Part shown: positions 11,452-21,382 of the stretch, in pieces | Layout of the letters: each line of letters starts with the position of its first letter | How positions within the stretch are numbered: the first letter of the stretch is position 1 | Assembly: GCA_963576735.1 (NCBI GenBank) | Contig: OY755175.1 | Location: forward strand, 12,726,401 to 12,790,400 | Origin: Bedellia somnulentella | Taxonomy: Eukaryota; Arthropoda; Insecta; Lepidoptera; Bedelliidae | Length of the DNA stretch: 64,000 nucleotides | Reading direction: 5' to 3' | Translations under genes and position numbers: made by a program | The notes under the pieces: generated by a model | Told to the model about the DNA's origin: nothing | Databases searched by the model: none | Seen by the model: the letters and a program-made list of their open reading frames with translations, nothing else

Positions 11452-11575
11452 CAGAAATACATTTACTTCGGTTTAAACAGCTCGCATAGTTATCAAAAAT
11501 TTGTTCGCTACTTTCCAGTTTGTGCACATTTAAATTTTTGTATTGAATGGTTTTATAACACCGAAAAACGTACAT
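11452..11575 (+). repeat. Segmental duplication block G, first copy
   Basis: Pairs with 33459-33592. Both contain ACATTTACTTCGGTTTAAAC, GCTCGCAT, CTTTCCAGTTTGT and GAATGGTTTTATGACA-like sequence. This is the last recognised block of the first unit. Confidence 0.8.
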
Positions 11576-12100
11576 AAGCTCCGATGACGAGTAATGAAGC
11601 GAGTCGTCGCCAGCGAACAGTCAACGATAAACTATTTTGAACATCTCTTTTGTTTACATGGAATGTATAACTATTGAACTTTTCTTGAGCGTGCATATAG
11701 TAAGTCGTCTTCTCGTCAACTGCCTAGCAACGAATTGAACGATTCTTCTATCGGATATTTTAATCGACAATTATAGACAATTAACGTGCCCTATGGTTTT
11801 AATTTAGTCTAGTCTATGCCTATGTTTATACTGCCCGCGCGCGGTTGTATTTGTTCTATTTATTTTAGCTTTTAATACATTTGTCTTAAACATTACGATG
11901 TACGTTTAACATAAAACCGTTTAACTTAAAAAACGTTTTTAACCTTTTTTTTAAATCTTTATTTAAAGAATTTTAACTTATCACTTTGTGACAATGACTG
12001 TATTATCAGGCCTATATTCAAAAATAACAGAAATAAAATCAATCATTTATAAAAGAAAGTGGTGTTAGTTACACTATTTATAACTCAAGAACAGATGAAC
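11576..12100. other. Unassigned A+T-rich DNA
   Basis: Nothing recognisable apart from simple A/T runs. Confidence 0.35.
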
Positions 12101-12222
12101 CGACTGATAATTGTTGAAGACGTAGCTAGTACCAGGAAAAGGACAAAGAACGCTAAATATCGTAGGGGGTAAGCAGTTAATAAAAATAACACCAACCGTG
12201 CGAAGCCGGGGCGGACCACTAG
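12101..12222 (+). mobile_element. Possible Helitron 3' end
   Basis: Ends CCGTGCGAAGCCGGGGCGG, a short hairpin-forming stretch, then ACCA and CTAG followed by T. The same ending closes the element at 13021-13901. The 5' end was not located, so the start is nominal. Confidence 0.45.
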
Positions 12223-12639
12223 TTTCAAATAAAAAGAAAACAGTGGATTTCTATCCCAATATATTATACCACAGCGTGTTTTCAAAATTGGCTTAGGATG
12301 ATATTGGTAATATGGCTTTCTATAGTAAAAAGTAAATTGTGCTACTTGGCTTAAGTTAAATAGGGCTCTCTGAGATCTAATTTGAATAAAATACTAATTA
12401 ACTGATAACTAATCTTAAAATTAGACAACATAAATAAGGCAAAACAAAACGAGGATACCCTGAACACCAGGTGACAATGCCACTTGATGTTCAGAATAAT
12501 TAGAACTTTTCCGACCATTTCCAATATCACCACGTCTTGGCGTATATTAGATGACCTTATTTTGCAATGCAATGACGTAACCATTGGTTTCTCCGAAAAG
12601 GCTTTAAGACGCAGATTAAACAGCAAGGCTTTACTATGC

Positions 12640-12889
12640 GCATACATACATACGAATATTTACTCACCGCCAAAAATCCCAATTAGGGGTAGGCAGAGCT
12701 ATAGAACTAGAAACTCCTCAGTCACCTTTGGAAGTTGACAGTGGACAAGATGGTAGAAATAAAGTATCGTTGGTGAGGGGTTTTCAACCGCATCGCCTAA
12801 AAACCACTTAAGATAGCCCTATACCCTTACTCGCCTCTTACGACCCCGTGGATAGAAAGGTGTATTGACATTCTAAGCCGGCAATACGC
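12640..12889 (-). mobile_element. TATG-tailed SINE, diverged
   Basis: Minus-strand copy recognisable from TACTCACCGCCAAAAATCCC through TCGCCTCTTACGACC to TTCTAAGCCGGCAATAC. It has many substitutions and is an old copy. Confidence 0.65.
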
Positions 12890-12903
12890 GAATGTATATC
12901 TTT

Positions 12904-13020
12904 AGAATAGAATAGAATTACTCTTTATTGCACATCAAACACAAATTTACATAAATAATAATATGATCAAACAGTTTACAGTGAGGTACAATTGGCGGTC
13001 TTATCGCTAAGAGATATCTA
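12904..13020 (-). other. Truncated repeat 3' end (minus strand)
   Basis: AGAATAGAATAGAATTACTC followed by TTTATTGCACATC and CAATTGGCGGTCTTATCGC resembles the 3' end of a minus-strand retroelement. It is cut by the Helitron-like element at 13021. Confidence 0.35.
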
Positions 13021-13901
13021 TCTATACTTATAATAAATCTGTAGAGAGGTCAATTCTGTACATGAAATATATTTTCAAAATAACTATCAGGGGGTGATAA
13101 GAGATCGATACTGATGCCAAAAATGCAATCAGTAAATTTTTTGTCTGTCGGTTTGTATGTTCCTTATGGAAACAAAAACTACTCGACGGATTTTGACGAA
13201 ACTTGGCACAATTATTCTTCATACTCCTGGGCAGGTTATAGTATACTTTTCAGCAGAGTAGTGAATGGGAATTTTGGGAAATTTTGGGAAAACGGGAGAA
13301 GTTACTCCATTTTTTAAGCTTCCGTCGCGTGTGCAGCCTTAATGGTTAAACTTACATAGAAATCACGTTTGACGGAAATATTCTACATAAAATTGTCTAA
13401 AAAATATTCCGCAACAGCATATGTCTATCTTTTATGGTTGACTCACAACAACACGTGTAACTCCTGATAGCTTAGCAGTTTGGAGCATTCTGATAATATT
13501 TGTTTTCTCTTACGTTTATAATACTCTCAATCACCCTTATTTAAAAAGTTAACTTTTTTACCTACTCAATAAAAAAAGAATCATAGAAATCGGTATAGAA
13601 ACACCAAAATTATACATGAAACAAAATAGTCGTACGCGATCAAAACTAAATCCTTATTAATTTACATATTACATACTAGATGGCGCCAGTAGTCGCATCA
13701 ATTAAAACCTAAAAATTAGCTTAATTTCGGAGATACTTATCTGAACCGTTCATAAAAGCGGTTTCAAAAACATTATATTCAGACATGAGTGCTGTAAGCT
13801 GTAATAAAGGCGCTAATTTCATAACGCTTGAGCAGTGATTGAAAAAACCTCCGATATTTTTAAAACTACGCTACCCGTGCGAAGCGGGGCCGATCCACTA
13901 G
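13021..13901 (+). mobile_element. Helitron-like non-autonomous element
   Basis: Begins TCTATACTTATAATAAA after an A, and ends CCCGTGCGAAGCGGGG, GCCGATCCA and CTAG before a T. A TC start, a hairpin shortly before CTRR, insertion between A and T and no target duplication or inverted repeat fit a Helitron. No Rep/helicase is encoded. Frames inside are short and overlap on both strands. Confidence 0.55.
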
Positions 13902-13944
13902 TTATAATTAAAGCAAAAAGATATAGACAAAGAGATAGTTTATA

Positions 13945-13998
13945 TAGCTCTATAGCTCTGTCTACCCCTAATTGGGATTAATGGCCGTGAGTATAAAC
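13945..13998 (+). mobile_element. TATG-tailed SINE, 3' remnant
   Basis: Retains CTCTGTCTACCCCTAATTGG, GATTAATGGCCGTGAGTATA. It could equally be the LINE 3' end, because the two share this tail. Confidence 0.45.
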
Positions 13999-14781
13999 TC
14001 GTAAGTAGAAAACTGTTACCTTGGTAAAATATTTATCTGTCACAACTTAAAATAATTTTATAGTTTCTCTTTTCTTTGCCATATCCGTTGTAAATTGAAA
14101 CGTCTCTATCAATCACTAGACCAAGATGTGAACGCAATATGAATGTCAATTATTCTTTAATGATTTAAATGTTTTTGTTCATGGAAACCTCATGTGGGGA
14201 TTATTACTAACTAGTGGGTAACCCTAACCTAACCTATTTTTTCACAAATGCTCAAGTAAAGAATCGATGGTTGCACCAATTATTAAATAGGAAACAAATA
14301 CGATCATTATTATAATTATTTAAATTATTTAAAAAAATATATACAAATATGTTTTATGATGAGATGAGTGATATTTTATATTTTTAATATATAATTTAGT
14401 AAAACATTTTTCTTATAAAGAATGGTAATGATATATAAATGGTACGAAAAAATAGGACCACAATAGGTTATTAAAAATTATGTGCAATATTGCGCACCCC
14501 TTTAAAGACAATTGAAAATAATGATAATAACACATGTGTACATATACATACGTAGTTCCCTTGCAGTGAATAATTAAAAAAATACTTATAAAATATTGAG
14601 TATGACCTTAATAATCCTTCCGAAAATATTTATAAAGGTTACATGAAAAATAACCAGAAGCGTTTGAAATATAAACACAGTAATAAAATACACAAAGCTA
14701 ATTTTCAAAGCCATTCTCCGTCCGTATGCAAAAGTACATTTCCTTGACTAAATAAATAGTGTAGCTGTCACACTTGGAAAT
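13999..14781. other. Unassigned A+T-rich DNA between duplicated units
   Basis: No gene seen. Around 14160-14210 CATGGAAACCTCATGTGGGG repeats a motif also found near 30504-30520 and, on the minus strand, near 36357-36385, so it marks a decayed repeat. Confidence 0.35.
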
Positions 14782-14975
14782 GTAAAGAAAGGAAATGTTT
14801 TATTTATTCGAGTTGCGACACGAAGTTTAGTGTGGTCTGGCGGCGGCGGCGGCGGTGGGGCGACCGACTAAATGACTAATGTGTTGTGGCGGCTGCGGGA
14901 AACTTTTCTGTCGAATATTCGCTTTAGGAGCAATACTTGCGCGGAATGGAGAGTTTAGTGACAAACGATAGATAC
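14782..14975 (+). repeat. Segmental duplication block A, second copy
   Basis: Counterpart of 52-246, 14730 bp downstream and in the same orientation. It marks the start of the second unit. Confidence 0.85.
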
Positions 14976-15354
14976 TACTATGTTACTAAAATGTTTCCAA
15001 TAATAAATACATCCTACAATGAACAATTTTGTATGTATTGTATTTAACCAATGAATATCGCTGCTCGCTATCATGTGATCAGAACCTAAATTGTTTGACA
15101 AGGGTATCCAACCGGTGTTGCGGGTGCTCCAGTGATTTTGTTTTATGTCCCACTAGAGGGGATGTTAAAAGTGGTTTTAGAAACTTTCGTTACTTCCTCT
15201 ATTTACAACTAAAGTTCGAGTGTGTAGTTTCAACTTCGAGTGTATGTTTAATTTCGTTATGTTTTGTATAACAATAATGTATATTTTTGTATTAACGCTA
15301 GTAACTAACATAGTATGACATAGTCAATGAATGCAATGAGTTATTTAATGCCAT
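14976..15354 (+). other. Unassigned sequence after block A2
   Basis: An 80-codon frame (15029-15271, non-ATG start) contains six cysteines but has no counterpart in the first unit and no recognisable family. I do not call it a gene. Confidence 0.3.
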
Positions 15355-15451
15355 GTACTGCCGGCTAAGAATGTCACTACCCCTTTCTACCCACTAGTGG
15401 CTGAGAAGTTTCTAGCTCTTACGCTCTGGCTACCCCTTTTTGGGATTCATG
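15355..15451 (+). mobile_element. TATG-tailed SINE, internally deleted
   Basis: The head TACTGCCGGCTAAGAATG and CACTACCCC joins directly to GGCTGAGAAGTTTCTAGCTC and ACGCTCTGGCTACCCC. The middle third is missing. Confidence 0.55.
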
Positions 15452-16605
15452 TTTTTCAACAGGGGGAGGAGATAGGATGTTATTTCTGAGACTCACATAC
15501 TATTAAAACGCTTCATAAAACGTTCCATATTTACATATGGAACTCAAAGAAATCGCTCTTACTGAAATGAAGAAGACGCGCAAGTAAGGATTCAAAAAAA
15601 CCTTTGCTGTGGATTTTCAGGTTATAGAACACACTAACCTATTTCTTGTTGGTGTCGTATAAGGCGACTAAGAAAGAGTATTTGGACCATGAGCTTGTTA
15701 GTCATCGCGGCTGCAGACCTATCACTAATAATTAACAATTTATTCCCATTTTGAAAGTGACTCAGTCATAACTTCTTCAGAAACTCTGGCAACCCTTCAC
15801 TATTTATAGCCGTGAAAATACGTATCTAGGTATGTGGTGAAGAAAAAAACTTTTTACGCATTACTTATTTAATTTCATTTCTATTATTCGATGCGAATTT
15901 TTTGACTGGTTGACCGCCGCCCCGCCTCTTATTCGGAAATCATTCAATTCAGAGCAAATAAGATTCAATTCCCAAGAAACACACTTTGTATTGTTGCACT
16001 CCCTAGCAATATTTTTTCAAACAACAAGTTAACATCCCCTTTTTAACTAACAAATACTGTGGAACACACCAAGTTAATACATTTTATTCACTGTACATGG
16101 ACAGTTTACGCATATGATGACTATTAAAGTTCAATGATAATGGCACGTCTATCTCTACTTCCGGGCTGACTAAGAACGTTAATTTGTATGATACTTACAA
16201 AGAGGCCACTTCTTTGTGATCGAACTCCTCTGGAACGGACAAATCTTTGATTGAACCTACCATTGAGGAATAATCACCGAACAACTATTATCCCATTAAA
16301 GTCAATATTTTTTTATGGTTTCCTATTTATATGGTATTTAGAGCGAAGCGCGACTTAAAGCTTAAGACCGATTGCACAGACAATAAGAAGGCTGAGGTTT
16401 ACCTAACTCGCTCAGCTCAATTCATTTCAATCGCAATTTGCATTGAAGTCCTAGTTTATATGTGTATATTATAACTTACTGTAGTAGTTTATATCTATTA
16501 TTCTTTGTATATTATACGAGTATCTATCATCTTGAAGAAATTTGCATAGACTTTACGTGTAATCATTTTTAATTTAAATATTTTGCCCTTTTGTATAAGG
16601 ATTTT
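15452..16605. other. Unassigned A+T-rich DNA
   Basis: No gene seen. A SINE 3' remnant is visible at about 15780-15830 (CTCTGGCAACCC then TTTATAGCCGTGA). Confidence 0.35.
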
Positions 16606-16850
16606 GCTGTGTAGTGCCGGCTCAGAATAGCGCTACCCCGTTTCTTCCGGTAGGTGTACGTAAGAGGCGACTAACGGTATTGGGGCTTTTAAGGGAACAT
16701 TGGGCGATGCGGTTAGACACCCCTTACTAACAACCTTTATTTTACCATCTTTTCCCCATTTAACTTTCCAAAAGTGGTTGAGGAATTTCAAATTCCTTAG
16801 CTCCGGGTACCCCTTCTAGGGACTTATAGCCGTGAGTATATGTATGTATG
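16606..16850 (+). mobile_element. TATG-tailed SINE, full length
   Basis: Runs from GCTGTGTAGTGCCGGCTCAG to CCGTGAGTATATGTATGTAT, about 245 bp. It contains GTAAGAGGCGACTAACGG, GCGATGCGGTTAGACACC and GGTTGAGGAATTTC in the family order. GGTTGGAGACCC of other copies is the only stretch resembling a pol III B box, and it is a weak match. Confidence 0.8.
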
Positions 16851-16882
16851 GGATTAAAAAGAGACACTTAATCTTATAGAGT

Positions 16883-17447
16883 AAGATCCCGGTGCCCCCA
16901 GACGTTACTTATTTTCTCATAAGAAATATATATAGGATAAAGTAGTGTTAGTACGTACTTTGAGTGTGTGCATACCTGCTATCTTGGGTCGACGGCCAAT
17001 TCATAGGTACCAGGTGCTAAAGGTAGATAAATACAGTGCTGATTTTTCTTAAATTCTCAGTGCTGATTTTTACATATGTTTTAGATATTGTTGTTAAAAA
17101 TTGATAATCATTATTGCCAGACACTTTCCATCGGCGCTTACCCTTACCAGACGCTTTAAAGCTTCGAAAAAAATAACATATTCTTACTTACATTCTCACT
17201 CTTGATTTTTATGTATGATACTTGGGGAACTATTTGAACACCCCTGGTCAGCAGCCAGACCAATTGGAGGGGTCAAACATCCCCCCAGACACACATAAAG
17301 TGTCGCTAGAATTCTGCTCTGTTCGATATAACCAAGAGAGATTAAAGGTAGCAGGTATGCACACACTCAAAGTACGTACTAACACTACTTTATCCCATTT
17401 ATATTTCTTATGAGAAAATAAGTAACGTCTGGGGGCACCGGGATCTT
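16883..17447. mobile_element. MITE with ~98-bp terminal inverted repeats
   Basis: The left arm (16883-16980) starts AAGATCCCGGTGCCCCCAGA and the right arm (17350-17447) ends TCTGGGGGCACCGGGATCTT. The arms are nearly perfect inverted copies and flank about 370 bp without coding capacity. A 63-codon frame inside is not conserved with anything I know. No clear target duplication was found, so the superfamily is open. Confidence 0.7.
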
Positions 17448-17914
17448 GGACTATTAATCATAAATTTCTTTCTTTCTTCTTACTTATGGCTATAAAAAGC
17501 CCCTTAAATCGCCAATTTTACAAAATGTTCACCAAAAATAGATGTTGGTAATGTTTCTATGGCCACCCCAAGGGTTATCGCTTGCTTGGTGACCTGATAC
17601 TATCATCATATAAGTCCAGGTCTCAAATTCAATAACTAACATCTTTAACACTCACAAATAAGAGATGTAAACAGATCGATAACAAGCACATGATAAGATT
17701 ACCATATACCATCTATTTGGAAGAGCCGCAGAAGCACAGAATAAACGAAGCTGATTGGTAATTGACGATTATATTGTTTACCGACAATCAAGTACTATGT
17801 CATGTCATGGCAGTATTCATTTGGTCTGAATGACGTTGTTATTTGAATGGACTCTAATCAAGTTATTCATTTATTTGATCTGTATCTCGTTTCTTTATCT
17901 CTCAAGCCTCAAGC
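17448..17914. other. Unassigned sequence
   Basis: No gene or repeat recognised. Confidence 0.35.
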
Positions 17915-18284
17915 TTATTTATTATTCTATTCATTGCGTTGAAGAAAACAAGCATCAAAACTTCGAGATCAAAACTTAAACACTATATCATTATTTTACT
18001 TTCTTCTGCAATAGTAATTTAATTTATGTCAACAGAGAAATCCAATATGAACTACAAAGTCACATGCATTAGTAAAACTAGTTCATTGAAAATGATTCTA
18101 ACTAAAACACTTCAATATGAAGTAGGTTGCCAAGAGTCATAATCACAAAAGCTTGAAGATCTCAAATGGAGCCAAGATTCCAACTTTTAATACAAAAGTA
18201 CAGTGTGGCTGCTTCATCTCCTAAATTACTTATTACCTTAGATAGGTCCGAAAAACCAAATGGACCCTTTTGCAATACCCCGTA
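17915..18284 (+). repeat. Segmental duplication block B, second copy
   Basis: Counterpart of 300-662. About 2.9 kb separates it from block A2, whereas A1 and B1 are only about 50 bp apart. That gap reflects insertions such as the SINE at 16606 and the MITE at 16883. Confidence 0.85.
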
Positions 18285-18445
18285 CTCACGTTCCATAAGT
18301 TCTCACTGAGGTAGGCAGTAAGTAGTCTCCATTTTGCAAAATTCTGGCAAATTTTCCGAGATTCATTTACGTTCTTTGGACTTGAGACGCCATTATTGAG
18401 TATATTCTCTATTTCATCCAAATCAAAACCATCCACATGATGATA
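18285..18445 (-). pseudogene. LINE ORF2 C-terminus fragment, duplicated copy
   Basis: The minus strand reads NESRKICQNFAKWR, a decayed form of EAREVCQDRTKWR at 47892-48146. Its position inside block B matches that of the fragment at 663-886, so both descend from one insertion older than the duplication. Confidence 0.65.
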
Positions 18446-18504
18446 TAACATTGACACACCCGTATACGTATATATGTAATAAAATAACCTATGATGATAT
18501 AAAT

Positions 18505-18775
18505 TGCTGTGTAGTGTCAGCTTTGCTGTGTAGTGTCGGCTTAGAATAGCACTACCCCATTTCTTCTGGTGGGTGTACGTAAGAGGCGACTAACAGTATT
18601 GGGGTTTTTAAGGGATTTTAGGTGAAGCGATTGGATACCCATCACCAACAACTTTTATTTCCCCATCTTTTCCCCACGCAACTTCCAAAAGTGGCTGAGG
18701 AATTTCTAATTCCTTAGCTCTGGATACCCCTTATAGGGATTTATAGCCGTGAATATATGTATGTATGTATGTATG
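18505..18775 (+). mobile_element. TATG-tailed SINE with duplicated head
   Basis: The first ~19 bp occur twice in tandem (GCTGTGTAGTGTCAGCTTT then GCTGTGTAGTGTCGGCTTA). The body is otherwise full length and ends in a (TATG)n run. The head duplication may come from template re-use at 5' completion. Confidence 0.8.
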
Positions 18776-18971
18776 ATGTAAATATTTCAATAGCCTGTAA
18801 ATTTGACAAACAAATAAGGGATGAAATAATACAATGATACTAATATTTGGCATAAGTAAACTGTACTATCAAATGATAAATAATGATTGGTAGTGATTGG
18901 TAGTGAGTTATATATAATAATAATATAAAACCGAATAATGTTTGTTAGATACATATAATTTGAAAAAATGG

Positions 18972-19370
18972 ACAGATAGTGCCCAAGGTAAGGCACCATC
19001 GTTTTGAATAAACATACAAAACCCTAGTAATTACTAGTGATGTGCAAAATATCAGCATATCATATCAGTATATGTATGTATGTAGAATGGCTGATACGGG
19101 GTTTATCCAGCTCGCCTCGTGCACATGCAGTGTTCTTTCTTACTGAGCAACCGTCAAATTTTGAAATCATCCTTCGGTCTTTATATAGCTAAAGTTTTTG
19201 CTTCATAAAGAAGCACGTAATATAAAAAAAAGCGTTTCTTAAGCGTCATCAAAATCGTGGCAGTTAATAAGAGGATTTTTCTGAACAGTAGTTCGTGTAG
19301 AACATGATAAAGAGTCTTGTAAAATAAAACATAATAAAAACAATATATATGTTTTTAATTGGCTAATAAA
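18972..19370 (+). repeat. Segmental duplication block C, second copy
   Basis: Counterpart of 1671-2106. It contains a short TATGTATGTATGTA run absent from the first copy. Confidence 0.85.
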
Positions 19371-19375
19371 TAATA

Positions 19376-19953
19376 AGTCTAAACAAGGCCCTAACAAAAA
19401 GCAAATAATAAACCAAGCTTACAAGTATAACCCAAAAAATAGAGTTTTCACCGTACTAATCACTCAGAGAAGGAACAAATTGTATAAATTTTAACGCGCT
19501 TACTAACAAAATCTTACTATTCTGCATAAAATGGAAAAAGGTCGAACTTTCGAACGCAATAAAGTAAAATGTTAAAACGGAATTTCATCGAAGCCAGGTT
19601 TCTTCAGAAACTTTTTTTAGATATCGACAATTTAAAAGTTCAATCAGAAAATTTAATTGTTGGAAAATATTCTCAGCTTTTTTCACTCGCAATGCCAACG
19701 TAGCGCATAAAAGGACCCTAAAGAAGGTAGGATAGGTCCCAATTTGACGTTGTGATTTATAAGTGTTTCCCGAACTGTTATTTAATTCATGCTACGGAAA
19801 CACGTTTTGATGAGGTAAAATACTCAGTGGCGCTTAAATATTAATCTTCTGCCGCTCTAGAATAGAATTAGATGTAATGAGGAATTAACGTTTTTTCTAG
19901 AGTAGCTTTTTTAACCATAATCATTTTATACTTAAGAGTAATTACTTTTATTT
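19376..19953 (+). repeat. Segmental duplication block D, second copy
   Basis: Counterpart of 3500-4089. It abuts block C2 within a few bases, while C1 and D1 are 1.4 kb apart. The first unit gained sequence there or the second lost it. Confidence 0.9.
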
Positions 19954-20015
19954 ATTTCTTGTAATCATATAATAGAATACATAAGTGCCAGATGTTGTTT
20001 TTCTTTCAAAACATA

Positions 20016-20187
20016 TGTGGGAACAGCAAAGATATACTGGCCAGTACACCCTGCTGTGTACCAACTTATAATTTGTATCTATGCTTAACTCGAAAAACAA
20101 TTACACTCCGCGATGTAGGAATATGAGTGAGACACTGCTATGTGCGAGTGAGTCCGCAGTAGCGTGCGCTCTAACATGACTCCCACA
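20016..20187 (-). repeat. TRIM 3' LTR (left on plus strand)
   Basis: 172 bp, ending CTCCCACA; it differs from its partner by about a dozen bases. Confidence 0.8.
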
Positions 20188-20396
20188 GTACTCCCCTCCT
20201 AGTCGATACGACGATATCAAAGCTAGGAGATACCTATTACCAATTACCAAATTCAATGTGAGCAGTAAGGCCGGTGATTGCATGCCTGTAGATGCTCTAA
20301 ATGAATGGTGTGATGAGGTAAGCGAGGAATAGAAGTTCCGGGTAGATCGAGAAATGTAGTAGAAAGAAGCGTGTGTTCTTATCGAGGGGTCACCAC

Positions 20397-20568
20397 TGTG
20401 GATACAGCAAAGATATACTGGCCAGTACACTCTGCTGTGTACCAACTTATAACTAGTATCTATTCTTAACTCGAAAAACATTTACACTCCGCGATGTAGG
20501 AATATGAGTGAGACGCTGCTATGTGCGAGTGAGTCCGCAGTAGTGTGCGCTCTAACATGACTTCCACA
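20397..20568 (-). repeat. TRIM 5' LTR (right on plus strand)
   Basis: 172 bp, starting TGTGGATACAGC and ending CTTCCACA on the plus strand. Confidence 0.8.
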
Positions 20569-20572
20569 CATA

Positions 20573-21158
20573 CGTAAATATTCATATTCAAAGCAGCTTC
20601 TAAAAACAATAGTTTTTAATTATGAAATTGGCGATTACTTTACAAGCTATTATTTACAACAATAAGTAATTTTTTTTTTTTTTTTAATCGCAACCCTTTG
20701 ATGATTTATGATCATTTCTAAACATTTCTGCCTCTTCAAAACAGTAACCCTGGTAATCGCCGATTTAATAATTCAAAACTGTTGTTTTTAGAAAAGTTGA
20801 GAGATATCGGGTTCACATCCCAAGAGGATAATTAAATAAGGATAAAATAAGTCATTTTCGCAATTGATGTCGGCCAACTTGCGCGAGACCCGCTTGGACT
20901 ACGGCGTAGTCACAATAGTCAGGGGGACGAATAACCCTTGTGCAGAACATATAAAGCAGCTGGGTACTTATCATAGACCATATCATTTTCTAAAGCAAGG
21001 ATTTTTAAGTTTCCTAGGTTAGTACATATCTAATTCCATACCATTGATTAAAAATGGCGTGAATGTTCAATGGTCTCAAATGTATGTATAGATATTGGTC
21101 GAATATACATACATACATACAAAACATACAAAACATATCTATGCAAAATATATGATTT
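20573..21158. other. Unassigned DNA with poly-T and ATAC runs
   Basis: No gene seen. A T tract lies at 20670-20686 and CATACATACATACAAAACAT near 21110-21130. This is the left flank of the Gypsy insertion. Confidence 0.35.
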
Positions 21159-21163
21159 ACAAA

Positions 21164-21350
21164 TGTTGCCACCCTTATCTTAGGACGATTCTTTCGTGCT
21201 GTATCTAGTATAAATATTATCTGTATCATATGTATATGATAGATACGCACGTTTTACCTTAATATATAAGCTGTAACCTTTTATACAATAAATCAGACTA
21301 TAACCATCTTTCGAGTCTCATTATTCTTCCCTGCCAAGACACATTGGCAA
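21164..21350 (+). repeat. 5' LTR, 187 bp
   Basis: Starts TGTTGCCACCC and ends ACACATTGGCAA. It lacks 35 bp found in the 3' LTR after CTGTATCAT. AATAAA lies at 21287-21292 within it. Confidence 0.9.
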
Positions 21351-21352
21351 AT

Positions 21353-21364
21353 TGGTGACCCCGA
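21353..21364 (+). promoter_or_regulatory. Primer binding site, tRNA-Trp type
   Basis: TGGTGACCCCGA begins two bases after the LTR. It is complementary to the 3' end of insect tRNA-Trp (TCGGGGTCA plus CCA), the primer known for CsRn1-clade elements. Confidence 0.85.
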
Positions 21365-21382
21365 GAAAAGAATATACGCAAC

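Larger units (their letters stand above)
20016..20568 (-). mobile_element. TRIM (miniature LTR retrotransposon)
   Basis: Two 172-bp direct repeats (20016-20187 and 20397-20568) surround only 209 bp. Each repeat starts TGTGG and ends CCACA. The whole is flanked by CATA at 20012-20015 and 20569-20572. On the minus strand the first repeat is followed after one base by TGGTGACCCC (plus-strand GGGGTCACCA, 20386-20395), a primer site for tRNA-Trp. The other end of the internal region carries a purine tract (AGGAGGGGAG) next to the second LTR. There is no gag or pol. It is a deletion derivative or parasitic element of the CsRn1 type. Confidence 0.8.

Noticed and set aside
11191..11577. 128-codon plus-strand frame
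   Set aside because: It overlaps duplicated blocks F and G, whose second copies (30661, 33459) break the frame with stops and indels.
15029..15271. 80-codon cysteine-containing frame
   Set aside because: Non-ATG start, no family match, no counterpart after block A1.
20101..20481. 126-codon minus-strand frame
   Set aside because: It crosses both TRIM LTRs and the interior; it does not resemble Gag.
20016..20568. CRISPR-like direct repeat
   Set aside because: Two long repeats only, with LTR ends, primer site and target duplication; the genome is eukaryotic.
21100..21158. Continuation of the 25801-26172 LINE frame across the Gypsy insertion
   Set aside because: Only a few codons (DLQT) join in frame, and beyond them the left flank is ATAC-type simple sequence; not enough to extend the pseudogene.
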